NCBI RefSeq assembly: GCF_030286555.1
Contig: NZ_JASVWF010000007.1
Coordinates: 248,001 to 312,000 of the forward strand
From: Actinomycetospora termitidis
Lineage (GTDB): Bacteria > Actinomycetota > Actinomycetes > Mycobacteriales > Pseudonocardiaceae
Reading direction: 5' to 3'
Length of the DNA stretch: 64,000 nt
Position 1 is the first letter of the stretch. Each line of letters starts with the position of its first letter. Below are positions 50,432 through 58,461 of this stretch, piece after piece. Made by a program: the position numbers and the translations under genes. The notes under the pieces were generated by a model, which worked only from the letters and a program-made list of their open reading frames with translations, searched no databases and was not told the origin of the DNA.

Positions 50432-52096
50432 TCACGGGAGCAGGCCCGCGACGACGGCGGCCGCGGCGGCGGGTCGGGTGCGGGGGAACCAGTGGCCGCC
50501 GTCGGGCAGCTCGCGGGTCTCGACCTGCTCGGCGAGCGCGGACCAGGCGGTCGCGGCGCGGCCCGCGGTCGCCGGGTCGTCGGCCGCGAGGACCACGGTC
50601 AGCGGGGCCGCGACGCGGTGCGACGCCGGGTCGTCCAGCGCCTCCGCGAGCCGGCGGTGGGCCGCGACGACGTCGGCGCGGTAGGCGGCGCCGACCCGGG
50701 CGGCGGCCTGCGGGTCGAGGGTGTCCAGGCCGGGGGCGCCCATCGCGGACAGGCGCGCGATGGCCTCGTCGTCGGTCTGGATGCCGGCCTCGTCCGCGGC
50801 CGACCGGTGCTCCGCCGCGCTGCGGGGCAGGTGGGCGCCGACCACGACGGCCCGCACCGGCGGTGCCCCGCTCCGGGTGGCCAGGGCGTGGGCGACGGCG
50901 TGCGCGGTCACCGACCCCGAGGAGTGTCCCCAGAGGACCACCTCCCGCGGGGCCAGCCCCACGATCTCCCACACCGCCCGCTCCACGACCTCCGCCAGCG
51001 GCAGGAACCCGGTGTCGGTGCCGGTGGGGTCGTGGGCGGGCAGCGAGGCCGCGACCACGCGCACGCGACCGGGGGCCGCGTCGGCCAGGGCGCGGGCGAA
51101 CGGCTCCAGGCCGACCGGGTGCCCGCCGGCATGGGGGAAGGCGACGAGCAGCGTCCGAGCGTCCGTCGTGCCCAACGGCTGCAGCAGCGCGGCCCCGGTG
51201 CCGGGCGCGGCGCCGTCGAGCAGGGCGGCCTGGTCGGCCAGGACCGGGTGGCGCAGCAGGTCGGCCAGGGCCACCTGCCGCTGCAGTCGCAGCGCGACCT
51301 TGACCGCGGAGAGGGAGTTGCCGCCGCGGGCGAAGAAGTCGTCGTCCGGGCGCAGGGTCGCCGCGTCCACGCGGAGCACGGACGCCCAGGCGTCCGCGAC
51401 CCGCCGCTGCGACGGGCTGGGTCCGGTGTCCACCGTGGCGGGTGCGGCGGCCTCGTCCGGCAGCGGGGTCGTACCCGGGTCGCCCGCGGGGTCATCGAGC
51501 AGGGCCTGCAAGGTGGCGAGGTGGCAGCCCGCGACCCGGCGCAGAGCGGCCTCGTCGGCCACCGAGGTCCGGCCGTGGACGGTGACCGCGTCCCGGTCGA
51601 CGTGGACACGCAGGTCCGCGCCGTGCAGCTCGCCGTCGTCGGACCCGGAGGTGTCGAGCACCGTGCGGAACCAGGGCGCGGCGGGGTCGGTGGGCACGGT
51701 CGGAGGGTCGTCGACGTCCGGGACGCGGACGGCGAGCGTGCCCGCGACCGCGCGCACCAGCGCGGCCCACGATCCGCACGCGGTGTCGACCCGGCACGGG
51801 ACGGCGTGGTCGAGGGACCGTGCGGCGACGACGCCGGTGAGCACGTCGGGGTCGCCGGTCATGGCGGCGACCACCCGGGCGTGCGCGGCGAGCACGAGGG
51901 CGGCCGGCTCGACGCCCAGGGTCGCGGCGGTCGCGTCGAGCGCGGCGCCGAGGTCGCCGGGCACCGGGACCTGCTCCCACCGGACGTCGGGCGCCACGGG
52001 GGCTGCGACCCAGGACGGGAGGGGCAGGGCCCCGGTGCCGATGACGTCCCGCCAGACGTCGGCCCCGGGCCGGGTGTCGATGGCGTCCCGGGTCAC
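50432..52096 (-). CDS. Half condensation domain - carrier - thioesterase protein
   Basis: 554 residues. Residues about 25-215 resemble only the C-terminal half of a condensation domain; the HHxxxDG-bearing half is absent. A carrier domain follows, RPDDDFFARGGNSLSAVKVALRL with the phosphopantetheine Ser, and then a thioesterase: LLVAFPHAGGHPVGLEPFARAL, GHSSGSVTAH (catalytic Ser) and LPDGGHWF (His). The thioesterase is of the type II or RifR-like class by its N-terminal PHAGG motif. There is no adenylation domain. The GTG start overlaps the stop of the T-TM-LbH gene (GTGA). It probably receives or releases the product of that protein. Confidence 0.82.
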   Translation of the reverse strand: MTRDAIDTRPGADVWRDVIGTGALPLPSWVAAPVAPDVRWEQVPVPGDLGAALDATAATLGVEPAALVLAAHARVVAAMTGDPDVLTGVVAARSLDHAVPCRVDTACGSWAALVRAVAGTLAVRVPDVDDPPTVPTDPAAPWFRTVLDTSGSDDGELHGADLRVHVDRDAVTVHGRTSVADEAALRRVAGCHLATLQALLDDPAGDPGTTPLPDEAAAPATVDTGPSPSQRRVADAWASVLRVDAATLRPDDDFFARGGNSLSAVKVALRLQRQVALADLLRHPVLADQAALLDGAAPGTGAALLQPLGTTDARTLLVAFPHAGGHPVGLEPFARALADAAPGRVRVVAASLPAHDPTGTDTGFLPLAEVVERAVWEIVGLAPREVVLWGHSSGSVTAHAVAHALATRSGAPPVRAVVVGAHLPRSAAEHRSAADEAGIQTDDEAIARLSAMGAPGLDTLDPQAAARVGAAYRADVVAAHRRLAEALDDPASHRVAAPLTVVLAADDPATAGRAATAWSALAEQVETRELPDGGHWFPRTRPAAAAAVVAGLLP

Positions 52097-54618
52097 GCGT
52101 GTCCTCCGGGGGTGCCGGTCATGGGCCGCGCCGGGTTGCCGCCCCAGCGTTCGCCGGGCGGGATCTCGCCGCCCTTCATCAGGAAGCTGTCCGGCGCGAG
52201 CGAGCCGCCGTCGGCGATCGTCGTGCCGTAGTGCAGGAACGCGTTGACGCCGAGCGTGACGTCGTCGCCGAACACGACGTGGTCGGACTTGAACGCGCCG
52301 TCCTCCTGCGAGTGGCACTGCACGACCACGCCCTCGTTGAGCGTCGTGCGGGCGCCGATCGTGGTGAACGACTTCTCGGTGAGGTTGGCGCCGTCGTCGA
52401 ACACGCCCGGACCGACCCGCGCCCCGAGCAGGCGCCACGCGACGTTCTTGAACGGCGTGCCGTTGAACAGCTGCACGAAGTCCGGGGCGGGCACCTTCCA
52501 GAACCGCTCGTGGCGCCAGAACCGCGGGTCGTAGATCGAGAGACCCTCCGGGGCGCGGGCCTGCAGCCGGGTCACGGCCAGCTGGACGAGGGCGTTCCAG
52601 CCCACGACGAACAGCAGGATCGCGACCTCGACGATCGTGATCTCCAGGGCGCCCAGGGCGATGTCGACCGTCGCCATCGCGGCCACGAGCACCCCGATGC
52701 CGACCGTCAGCCCGACGCGGACCGCGAGGTGCAGGAGCATCGACACCGTGTTGTGCCGGTTCTTCGTGGCCAGCGAGCGGCGTCGGTCCAGCGGGGTCCC
52801 CCACGCGAGCTCGGTGTCGCGGGCGACCGTGCGCGGGATCTCGAAGCTGGGGGAGCCGAGCAGCCCGACGCCCTCGCGCACCGGGCCGTCCACCGGGACC
52901 ATGCACTTGGTCGCGATCAGGCAGTTGTCGCCGGTGCGACCCTGCGCGGGGTAGGCGATCCTGTTGCCCAGGAAGTTGTAGGCCCCGATCCTCGCCCGCG
53001 TGACCCGGAAGGACGTGCTGGAGTAGTCCGCGCTGATCACCGACAACCCGTCCGCGACGACCGTGCCGCGCCCGACCTCGGCGGCGAACGGGCTCTCGTG
53101 CCGCACCGCCATCCCGAAGTTCGAGCCCGTCTGGGCCATCGGCCGCAGCCGCCACCCCGCCGCGCGCAGGTAGTGCGCGATCGCGGAGCTGTCACCGAAG
53201 AGGGCGGTGAAGGCGACGACGTTCGTGATCGTCGAGATCGTCCGGTGCAACCAGTAGTGCACGCCGTAGAGCGGGTAGGTCCGGCCCGTCCGCAGGGGCA
53301 GGGCGAGCAGGCGGGCGCCGAGCGCGAGCCCGACGACGCCGAGGACCGTGCCGCCGACGACGATCGTGGTCGCGAGCGCCAGCGTCTCCAGGTGGAACCA
53401 CGCGGTGCCGATGGCACCCGCGGGCGGGTCGATCAGCGCCGCCGCCCACGGGAACAGCCGCAGCAGCAGGGTCAGCGCGCCGACGGCGACGGGCAACGCC
53501 ACGAACACCGTCAGCGCCAGCTGCACGAGGGTGTAGGCCGTGCGCCGCACGCGGCCGCAGCGGCGCGGCTCGACCATGCGGTAGTCGGTCTCGGTCCGCT
53601 GCGCCGGGGACCCGTGGGCGCGCTCGCCACCGAGCAGCACCTGTCCCGGGTGCAGCGAGGAGGTGTGCCCGAGGGAGGCCCCGTCGCCCATGGACGTGTC
53701 GATGTCGAGGACGGTGGTCTCCCCGACGTAGACGTCCTCGCCGAGGGTCACGCGGCCGGTGCGGATCACCCGGTCGGAGACGTGGTAGCAGGACAGGTGG
53801 ACGTCCTTGCGCACGACGGTGCCCGCCCCGACCGTCAGCAGGTCGGTGCACACCGGGACGTGCTCGGAGAGGATCACCGCCCCGCGTCCGATCTTCGCCC
53901 CGAGCGCCCGCAGGTAGGCCACGTAGAGCGGGGAACCGACGAAGAACACCAGGGGGTTCGTCCGGATCAGCGTCTTCACCGTCCAGAACCGCACGTAGCG
54001 CAGCGTCCACACCGGGACCTGCTGCTCGCGCCAGCGCCCGACCAGCACCCACTTCAGGAGGATCGGCAGCACGCAGAGGACCGCGAAGCCGCCGGCGCCG
54101 AGCAGGACGGCGCGCAGGTAGAGATCGAGCAGGTATCCGCCGCCGGTGCCGCCCGTCGTCGCGAGCCAGTCGTAGCCGCGGCTGATCACCTCGGCCGCGA
54201 CGTAGGTGTACCCGAGGAAGACGATCGCCTGCAGCGTGCCGCACAGCGCGGGGGAGCCGGGGCGGCCCGGGTCCGGGGCCGGTGCCTCGTCCGCGACCGA
54301 CGAGGGGACGCTCGCGACCTCGGCCGCCGCGTCCTCGGCGTCCTCCGGGGACGGCGTGAGCGCGAGTGCGAGGGCCGCGGGCGTCGGGTGCGCGTAGACG
54401 TCCTGCATCGCGACGGCCGGGAGCCCGGGGCGCTTGCGCACGCGCGCGCAGAACCGGGCCATCACCATCGAGTCGGCTCCGAGCACCTCGAAGAAGTGCT
54501 CGTCGACGGGGACGTCGTCGCGCTTGAGCACCCCGGCGAGGACCTCGGCGAAGGCGTCCGCGACGGCCGCGGGGTCGGTGAGCGGGGCGATCTCGGGGGC
54601 GTCCGTGGCGGCGGTCAT
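52093..54618 (-). CDS. Pls/PosA-like membrane synthetase: carrier plus three TM pairs and three LbH domains, no A domain
   Basis: 841 residues. The N-terminal carrier (about 20-90) has FFEVLGADSMVMARFCARVRK, the form typical of poly-lysine-synthetase-like (Pls/PosA) proteins; Ser50 is the attachment site. Then come hydrophobic segments near 128-150 and 165-190, a left-handed beta-helix region (about 230-320), two helices (345-415), a second beta-helix region (480-570), more helices (640-690) and a third beta-helix (740-835). Known Pls enzymes have A-T followed by six helices alternating with three such domains that extend the polymer; here the A domain is missing. The ATG overlaps the stop of the PLP enzyme gene. 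The monomer must be loaded in trans. Product unknown. Confidence 0.85.
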   Translation of the reverse strand: MTAATDAPEIAPLTDPAAVADAFAEVLAGVLKRDDVPVDEHFFEVLGADSMVMARFCARVRKRPGLPAVAMQDVYAHPTPAALALALTPSPEDAEDAAAEVASVPSSVADEAPAPDPGRPGSPALCGTLQAIVFLGYTYVAAEVISRGYDWLATTGGTGGGYLLDLYLRAVLLGAGGFAVLCVLPILLKWVLVGRWREQQVPVWTLRYVRFWTVKTLIRTNPLVFFVGSPLYVAYLRALGAKIGRGAVILSEHVPVCTDLLTVGAGTVVRKDVHLSCYHVSDRVIRTGRVTLGEDVYVGETTVLDIDTSMGDGASLGHTSSLHPGQVLLGGERAHGSPAQRTETDYRMVEPRRCGRVRRTAYTLVQLALTVFVALPVAVGALTLLLRLFPWAAALIDPPAGAIGTAWFHLETLALATTIVVGGTVLGVVGLALGARLLALPLRTGRTYPLYGVHYWLHRTISTITNVVAFTALFGDSSAIAHYLRAAGWRLRPMAQTGSNFGMAVRHESPFAAEVGRGTVVADGLSVISADYSSTSFRVTRARIGAYNFLGNRIAYPAQGRTGDNCLIATKCMVPVDGPVREGVGLLGSPSFEIPRTVARDTELAWGTPLDRRRSLATKNRHNTVSMLLHLAVRVGLTVGIGVLVAAMATVDIALGALEITIVEVAILLFVVGWNALVQLAVTRLQARAPEGLSIYDPRFWRHERFWKVPAPDFVQLFNGTPFKNVAWRLLGARVGPGVFDDGANLTEKSFTTIGARTTLNEGVVVQCHSQEDGAFKSDHVVFGDDVTLGVNAFLHYGTTIADGGSLAPDSFLMKGGEIPPGERWGGNPARPMTGTPGGHA

Positions 54619-55604
54619 CGCAGTGCCCCGGCGACCTGCGCGGGCAGGGCGCCCCGGTCGTCGTCCACCCCGTAGTTGTCCTCCACCCAGGTGCGGGCGT
54701 AGATCGTGGAGAGGTAGCGCTCGCCGAGGTCGGGGGCGATGGCGACGGCGGTGGTCGAGCGGGTGGCGTGGGCGTCCAGCCAGGTCAGCGCGCCCTTGAC
54801 CACCGTTCCCGTGGACCCCCCGAAGAGGAACCCGTGGGCGGCCAGGGTGCGGCACGTGCGCACCGTGTCGACCTCGGCGACGTGGATGATGTCGTCCACG
54901 TAGGCGGTGTCCAGCTGCGGGGGCGGGACGCTCATGCCGAGACCCGGGATGAGGCGGGGCGCCGGGGCCCCACCGAAGCTCACGGACCCGACCGCGTCGA
55001 CCGCGACGAGTCGGACCTCCGGGTGGTGCTCGTGGAAGTAGCGGGCGCAGCCCATCAGGGTGCCGGTCGTGCCGGCCCCGACGACGAGGACGGAGAGCTC
55101 GGGGAAGCGACGGGCGATTGACGGCGCAGTGGTGCGGTAGTGCGCCATCCAGTTCGCGTGGTTGGCGTACTGGTTCAGCCAGACGACCCTCTCGTCCGCG
55201 GCCTGGAGGGCGGCGATGTGGTCGAGCCGGGCGCCGAGCAGACCGTTGTCCTTGCTGGGCTCGACGATCGTGTGCACCTCGGTCCCCAGGGCCTCCATCA
55301 GGCTGCGGGTGGCCTCGTTGACGCGGAGGTCGGTGACGCAGAGGAAGCGGTAGCCCCGGTTGGCGGCGATCATGGCGAGGGCGACGCCGAGGTTGCCCGA
55401 CGACGACTCGACGAGGATCGAGTCCCGGTCCAGCAGTCCCTCGCTCTCCGCGGCGTCGATCATGGCCGCGGCGGCCTTGAGCTTCACCGAGCCGGCGAAG
55501 TTGAATCCCTCGCACTTGAGGAACAGGCGGCGCCCCAGGAGCTCGCGGAGGTCGACGAACAAGTCGTCGGTGTTGAATTCCTGCGGCGCGCGAATGACCG
55601 GCAC
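54615..55604 (-). CDS. PLP-dependent SbnA/cysteine-synthase-like enzyme
   Basis: 329 residues of the cysteine synthase fold. FNFAGSVKLKAAAAMIDAAE carries the PLP Lys (Lys41), ESSSGNLGVALAMIAANRGY the substrate loop, and VVGAGTTGTLMGCARYF the phosphate-binding loop. The closest match in memory is SbnA-type enzymes, which join O-phosphoserine and glutamate on the way to 2,3-diaminopropionate. No SbnB-like dehydrogenase lies in the window, so the product is open. The start is GTG at 55604 after AGGGGGC. It is the first gene of the operon, placed to supply an unusual amino acid to the carrier proteins downstream. Confidence 0.85.
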   Translation of the reverse strand: MPVIRAPQEFNTDDLFVDLRELLGRRLFLKCEGFNFAGSVKLKAAAAMIDAAESEGLLDRDSILVESSSGNLGVALAMIAANRGYRFLCVTDLRVNEATRSLMEALGTEVHTIVEPSKDNGLLGARLDHIAALQAADERVVWLNQYANHANWMAHYRTTAPSIARRFPELSVLVVGAGTTGTLMGCARYFHEHHPEVRLVAVDAVGSVSFGGAPAPRLIPGLGMSVPPPQLDTAYVDDIIHVAEVDTVRTCRTLAAHGFLFGGSTGTVVKGALTWLDAHATRSTTAVAIAPDLGERYLSTIYARTWVEDNYGVDDDRGALPAQVAGALR

Positions 55605-55878
55605 CGTGCCCCCTGTGTGATGTCGGCGCGTGGAGACGGGGCCCGGTGCAGGGTCCCGTGTGACCCTCTCTCGCTGTGACGGATCGTGAGGTTGTGTCCG
55701 TCCGATACCGCGCGCCCTCAGGTCCGGAGCCCGCGCGGTGAGCCAGCAGCAGGGAATCTATGGGGCAGAAACCGGAAACGGATGCGCTTTCCGGGTGACT
55801 GGGTTACCAGGATGTTTCCAGGGTTAGTAAGCGTCTCTTCACTCGCGGTGACCCTGGGTGATCGGCGCCACCATCATC

Positions 55879-55902
55879 GAATCGTCCGAAGACCGACGAT
55901 TC
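55879..55902. other. Inverted repeat GAATCGTC-N8-GACGATTC
   Basis: Perfect 8-bp arms around 8 nt, in the less GC-rich part of the intergenic region, about 275 bp upstream of the PLP enzyme start. It could be an operator or a transcript hairpin. Confidence 0.4.
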
Positions 55903-56053
55903 ACCCGACGCATGCAGTGTCGCCGTCGGGCGGTCAGCGAGAATTCATCGAGAGAGGGCGACACAATCCGGGCCGGGCGGAGAAATGCCCGGTTCCGCGG
56001 CGTGTGTGCCGGACGAGGGGCCTCGGCGCGCGGACGGGAGGTCGCCGTCGGCC

Positions 56054-56071
56054 GGGCGCGACGTCGCGCCC
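56054..56071. terminator. Palindrome downstream of the Wzc-like gene
   Basis: GGGCGCGACGTCGCGCCC is a perfect 18-nt palindrome 45 bp past the stop of the minus-strand gene. A GC-rich terminator is the simplest reading. Confidence 0.4.
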
Positions 56072-56115
56072 CGGTCGCGGTCACGGGGCGGACGTCGCAC
56101 TCGGCGGTGAGGGGA

Positions 56116-58461
56116 TCAGCTCCCGGAGGTCGGGGAGAGTCCGTTGCGGGTCGGGCGGGACGGGCTCGTGCCGCTCGGCGTCGTGGACTCCGGCCGGACC
56201 GGGGTGGACCGGCTCGCACGCCGGGGCGACCGGGAGCGCGACGTCGTCCCGGAGGAGGTCCGCGACCCGTTCGTCTCGGAGCGCGCGGCGCTCTCCTCCG
56301 GCGCGGCCTTCTCCTCCGGTGCGGCGGGCTCTTCCGTGGACGGCCCGGTCGACGCGGTGCTCGAGTTCGTGGTCGGTTCCGTGGTCGGTTCCGTGGTCGG
56401 CTCCGTGGTCGAGTCGGCGACGGCGGGCTCGGCGGCAGCCGGCGCGGCGGGCTCGGCGGCAGCCGACGCGGCGGCAGACGGAGCGGCGGACCCGGCGGTC
56501 GGCTCGACCGGCTCGGCGGTGGGCGTCGGGTCCGCGTCGGGCGCGTCGCTCGTGGCCGCCTTCGCGGCGGCCGCGCGGCTCGGGCGCTTCCGGGTCGTGC
56601 CCGTCGCGGGCGCTGTGGACGCCGCTGCCGGTGTGTCGGACCCGGTGCCGTCCATCGTCTTCGTCGTGGAGCGGGTCCGCGTGCCCTTCGTTGCGGTGGC
56701 CGCCCTGGTCGTCGAGCGGGACTTCGCCGGCGACGTGGTGCCCTCCGGGGAGGCCGTGCTCGCACCGTCCTCCGCGGTCGCCGCCGCCGTGCTCTTGGCG
56801 GCGGCCTTCGTGGCGCGGGCCTTGGTCGTCGTCGCCGACGATGCGCCGGCCCCGGTGGTGGAGGTCGTCGCCCGGGTCCGGCGCGGCTTCGAGGCGGCCG
56901 GGGCCTTCGGGCTGTCTGCCGGGGTCTCGGTCGCCGGGGTCTCGGTCGCCGGGTCGGCCGAGGCGCCCGACCCGGACTCCGCCGCCCCGGGTTCCGCGGC
57001 GGGCTCGCTGGTGGCGGGCTCGGTCGCCGCCTCCGATCCGGAGGTCTCGGCATCCGCCGTCGTCGAGGCGTACGCGCTCGGACCCGGCGGGAGGGCGCGC
57101 GGCGTCTCGACCGGGGTCGCGGGGACGTCCGCGGCGAAGGTGAGCACGGCGCCGACCACCGGCACCCCGACGAGACCCAGCGCGGAGGCGGTCGCGTCCA
57201 GGTCCTCCGGGCGCGCCGACCCGCGGCGGGCGACGACCAGGGCACCGTCCGCGAGGGCGGCCAGGTCGACGGTCTCCGGGTGGCCCGGGACGTCCGCGGT
57301 GTCGAGCAGCACCCAGGTGTAGCTCGACCGGAGGTCACCGATGACGGCACGGGCGGTCTCGGTGCCCCACACCTCGCCGGGCCGTTCGATCTCCGGCCCG
57401 GAGGCGAGCACGTCCAGTCGGCCGGGCGCCCAGTGCTGCACCAGCCGCGGCGGCTCGGCCGCCCCGACGACCGCGGCGGCCAGCCCCGGCGCCGCGTCCA
57501 GGCCCAGCCGCGCGGCGACCGAGGGGCGCCGGAGGTCGGCGTCCACGAGCAGGACCGACTCCCCGGCCGCGCTGAGCGCGACCGCGAGATCGACGGCCGC
57601 CGTCGTCGTGCCCTGGCCCGACCGGACCCCGGTCACGACCAGGCACCGTCGGGCACCGGCGGTCGCCCAGGTCGCGGTGCGCAGTCGACGGACCGCTGCC
57701 GCGCGCTCGCGGGCGAGGGACGCGCGTCGACCCCGACGCCCCGGGGCCGGCTCGGCCAGCAGGGCGGGACGGTCGGGTCGGCGGGGGAGGGCGGGCACGG
57801 ACGCGAGGACCGGCGCGTCGAGGCCGGCGGTGAGCAGGTCCGGCGTGTCGACGGCCCGACGCAGCGAGCGACGCGCGAGGGCCGCGCCGACGCCGAGCAC
57901 GATTCCGGCCAGCAGGCCGGCGGCCACGAGCATCGTCGTCCCGGGGCCGGCCGGGTAGATCGGCAGCGTCGGCGGATAGATGACCTCGGTCGAGACGATC
58001 GGGCGGTTCACCGGCTGTCCGGTCGACTCGATCGAGTTCACGAGGCGCGTGAACGAGGTCGTCACCGCCTGGGCGACGAGCTGGGCCTCCTCCGGCGTCG
58101 GCTGCGTGACCCCGACGTTGAGGACGACGGTCTCGGCCACGGCGTCCGCACTGACCGAGCCCTGGATCTCGTCCGCCGTCGGGCGCCCGCCCAGCAGGGC
58201 GGCCGCGTCCGCCGCGACCCGGGGCCCCGTCACCAGCTCGGTGTAGGACTTCACGCGCTCGGTCGAGAGCTGTGCGCCCTGGTAGGAGTCCGTGGAGCTG
58301 GTGGTCGTCTGCGGGGACGCCACGTAGAACACGGCGGTCGAGGTGTACGTGCGCGGCAGGAGGACCGCGACGGCGGCGGCGATCGCCACGCACACCACGA
58401 CGACGGCTCCGACGAGCCAGCGGTCCTCCCGCAGCACGGTCCAGTACTCGCGAGCATTCAC
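56116..58461 (-). CDS. Wzz/Wzc-like polysaccharide co-polymerase with degenerate Walker A and long low-complexity tail
   Basis: 781 residues. The Wzz part has VNAREYWTVLREDRWLVGAVVVVCVAIAAAVAVLL at the start and a second helix near 170-195 preceded by YPAGPGTTM. The kinase-like part has TGVRSGQGTTT at 277-287, where the P-loop Lys of GxGKST is Thr285, then VLLVDADLRRPSVAARLGL (Walker A') and YTWVLLDTADV (Walker B). The last 330 residues are Ala/Thr/Ser/Pro/Glu-rich with Lys/Arg clusters and TEPT and PATET repeats, and no Tyr cluster. So it probably controls chain length or export but is unlikely to be an active tyrosine kinase. The GTG start overlaps the preceding stop (GTGA). Confidence 0.85.
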   Translation of the reverse strand: MNAREYWTVLREDRWLVGAVVVVCVAIAAAVAVLLPRTYTSTAVFYVASPQTTTSSTDSYQGAQLSTERVKSYTELVTGPRVAADAAALLGGRPTADEIQGSVSADAVAETVVLNVGVTQPTPEEAQLVAQAVTTSFTRLVNSIESTGQPVNRPIVSTEVIYPPTLPIYPAGPGTTMLVAAGLLAGIVLGVGAALARRSLRRAVDTPDLLTAGLDAPVLASVPALPRRPDRPALLAEPAPGRRGRRASLARERAAAVRRLRTATWATAGARRCLVVTGVRSGQGTTTAAVDLAVALSAAGESVLLVDADLRRPSVAARLGLDAAPGLAAAVVGAAEPPRLVQHWAPGRLDVLASGPEIERPGEVWGTETARAVIGDLRSSYTWVLLDTADVPGHPETVDLAALADGALVVARRGSARPEDLDATASALGLVGVPVVGAVLTFAADVPATPVETPRALPPGPSAYASTTADAETSGSEAATEPATSEPAAEPGAAESGSGASADPATETPATETPADSPKAPAASKPRRTRATTSTTGAGASSATTTKARATKAAAKSTAAATAEDGASTASPEGTTSPAKSRSTTRAATATKGTRTRSTTKTMDGTGSDTPAAASTAPATGTTRKRPSRAAAAKAATSDAPDADPTPTAEPVEPTAGSAAPSAAASAAAEPAAPAAAEPAVADSTTEPTTEPTTEPTTNSSTASTGPSTEEPAAPEEKAAPEESAARSETNGSRTSSGTTSRSRSPRRASRSTPVRPESTTPSGTSPSRPTRNGLSPTSGS
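56369..56410. repeat. 12-nt tandem repeat in the Wzc-like tail
   Basis: GTGGTCGGTTCC is repeated three and a half times and encodes, on the minus strand, the TEPTTEPTTEPT stretch. A 15-nt repeat (GCCGGGGTCTCGGTC, twice at 56918-56947) encodes PATET in the same tail. Confidence 0.8.

Larger units (their letters stand above)
55605..56115. other. 511-bp intergenic region
   Basis: No convincing gene in either direction. It must hold the promoter of the PLP enzyme operon (minus strand) and the 3' end of the Wzc-like gene. The middle (about 55740-55960) is less GC-rich than the surroundings. It contains two hairpins listed separately and, at 56092-56107, ACGTCGCACTCGGCGG, shared with the terminator hairpin at 48647. 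No riboswitch family was recognised. Confidence 0.6.

Noticed and set aside
55605-56115. Riboswitch (c-di-AMP, cobalamin or similar) upstream of the Pls-like operon
   Set aside because: None of the conserved core words of these families was found on the minus strand.
56116-57100. Separate gene on the plus strand opposite the Wzc-like tail
   Set aside because: The plus-strand frame is equally open but only because the tail is low-complexity and GC-rich; the minus frame is continuous with the recognised Wzc domains.
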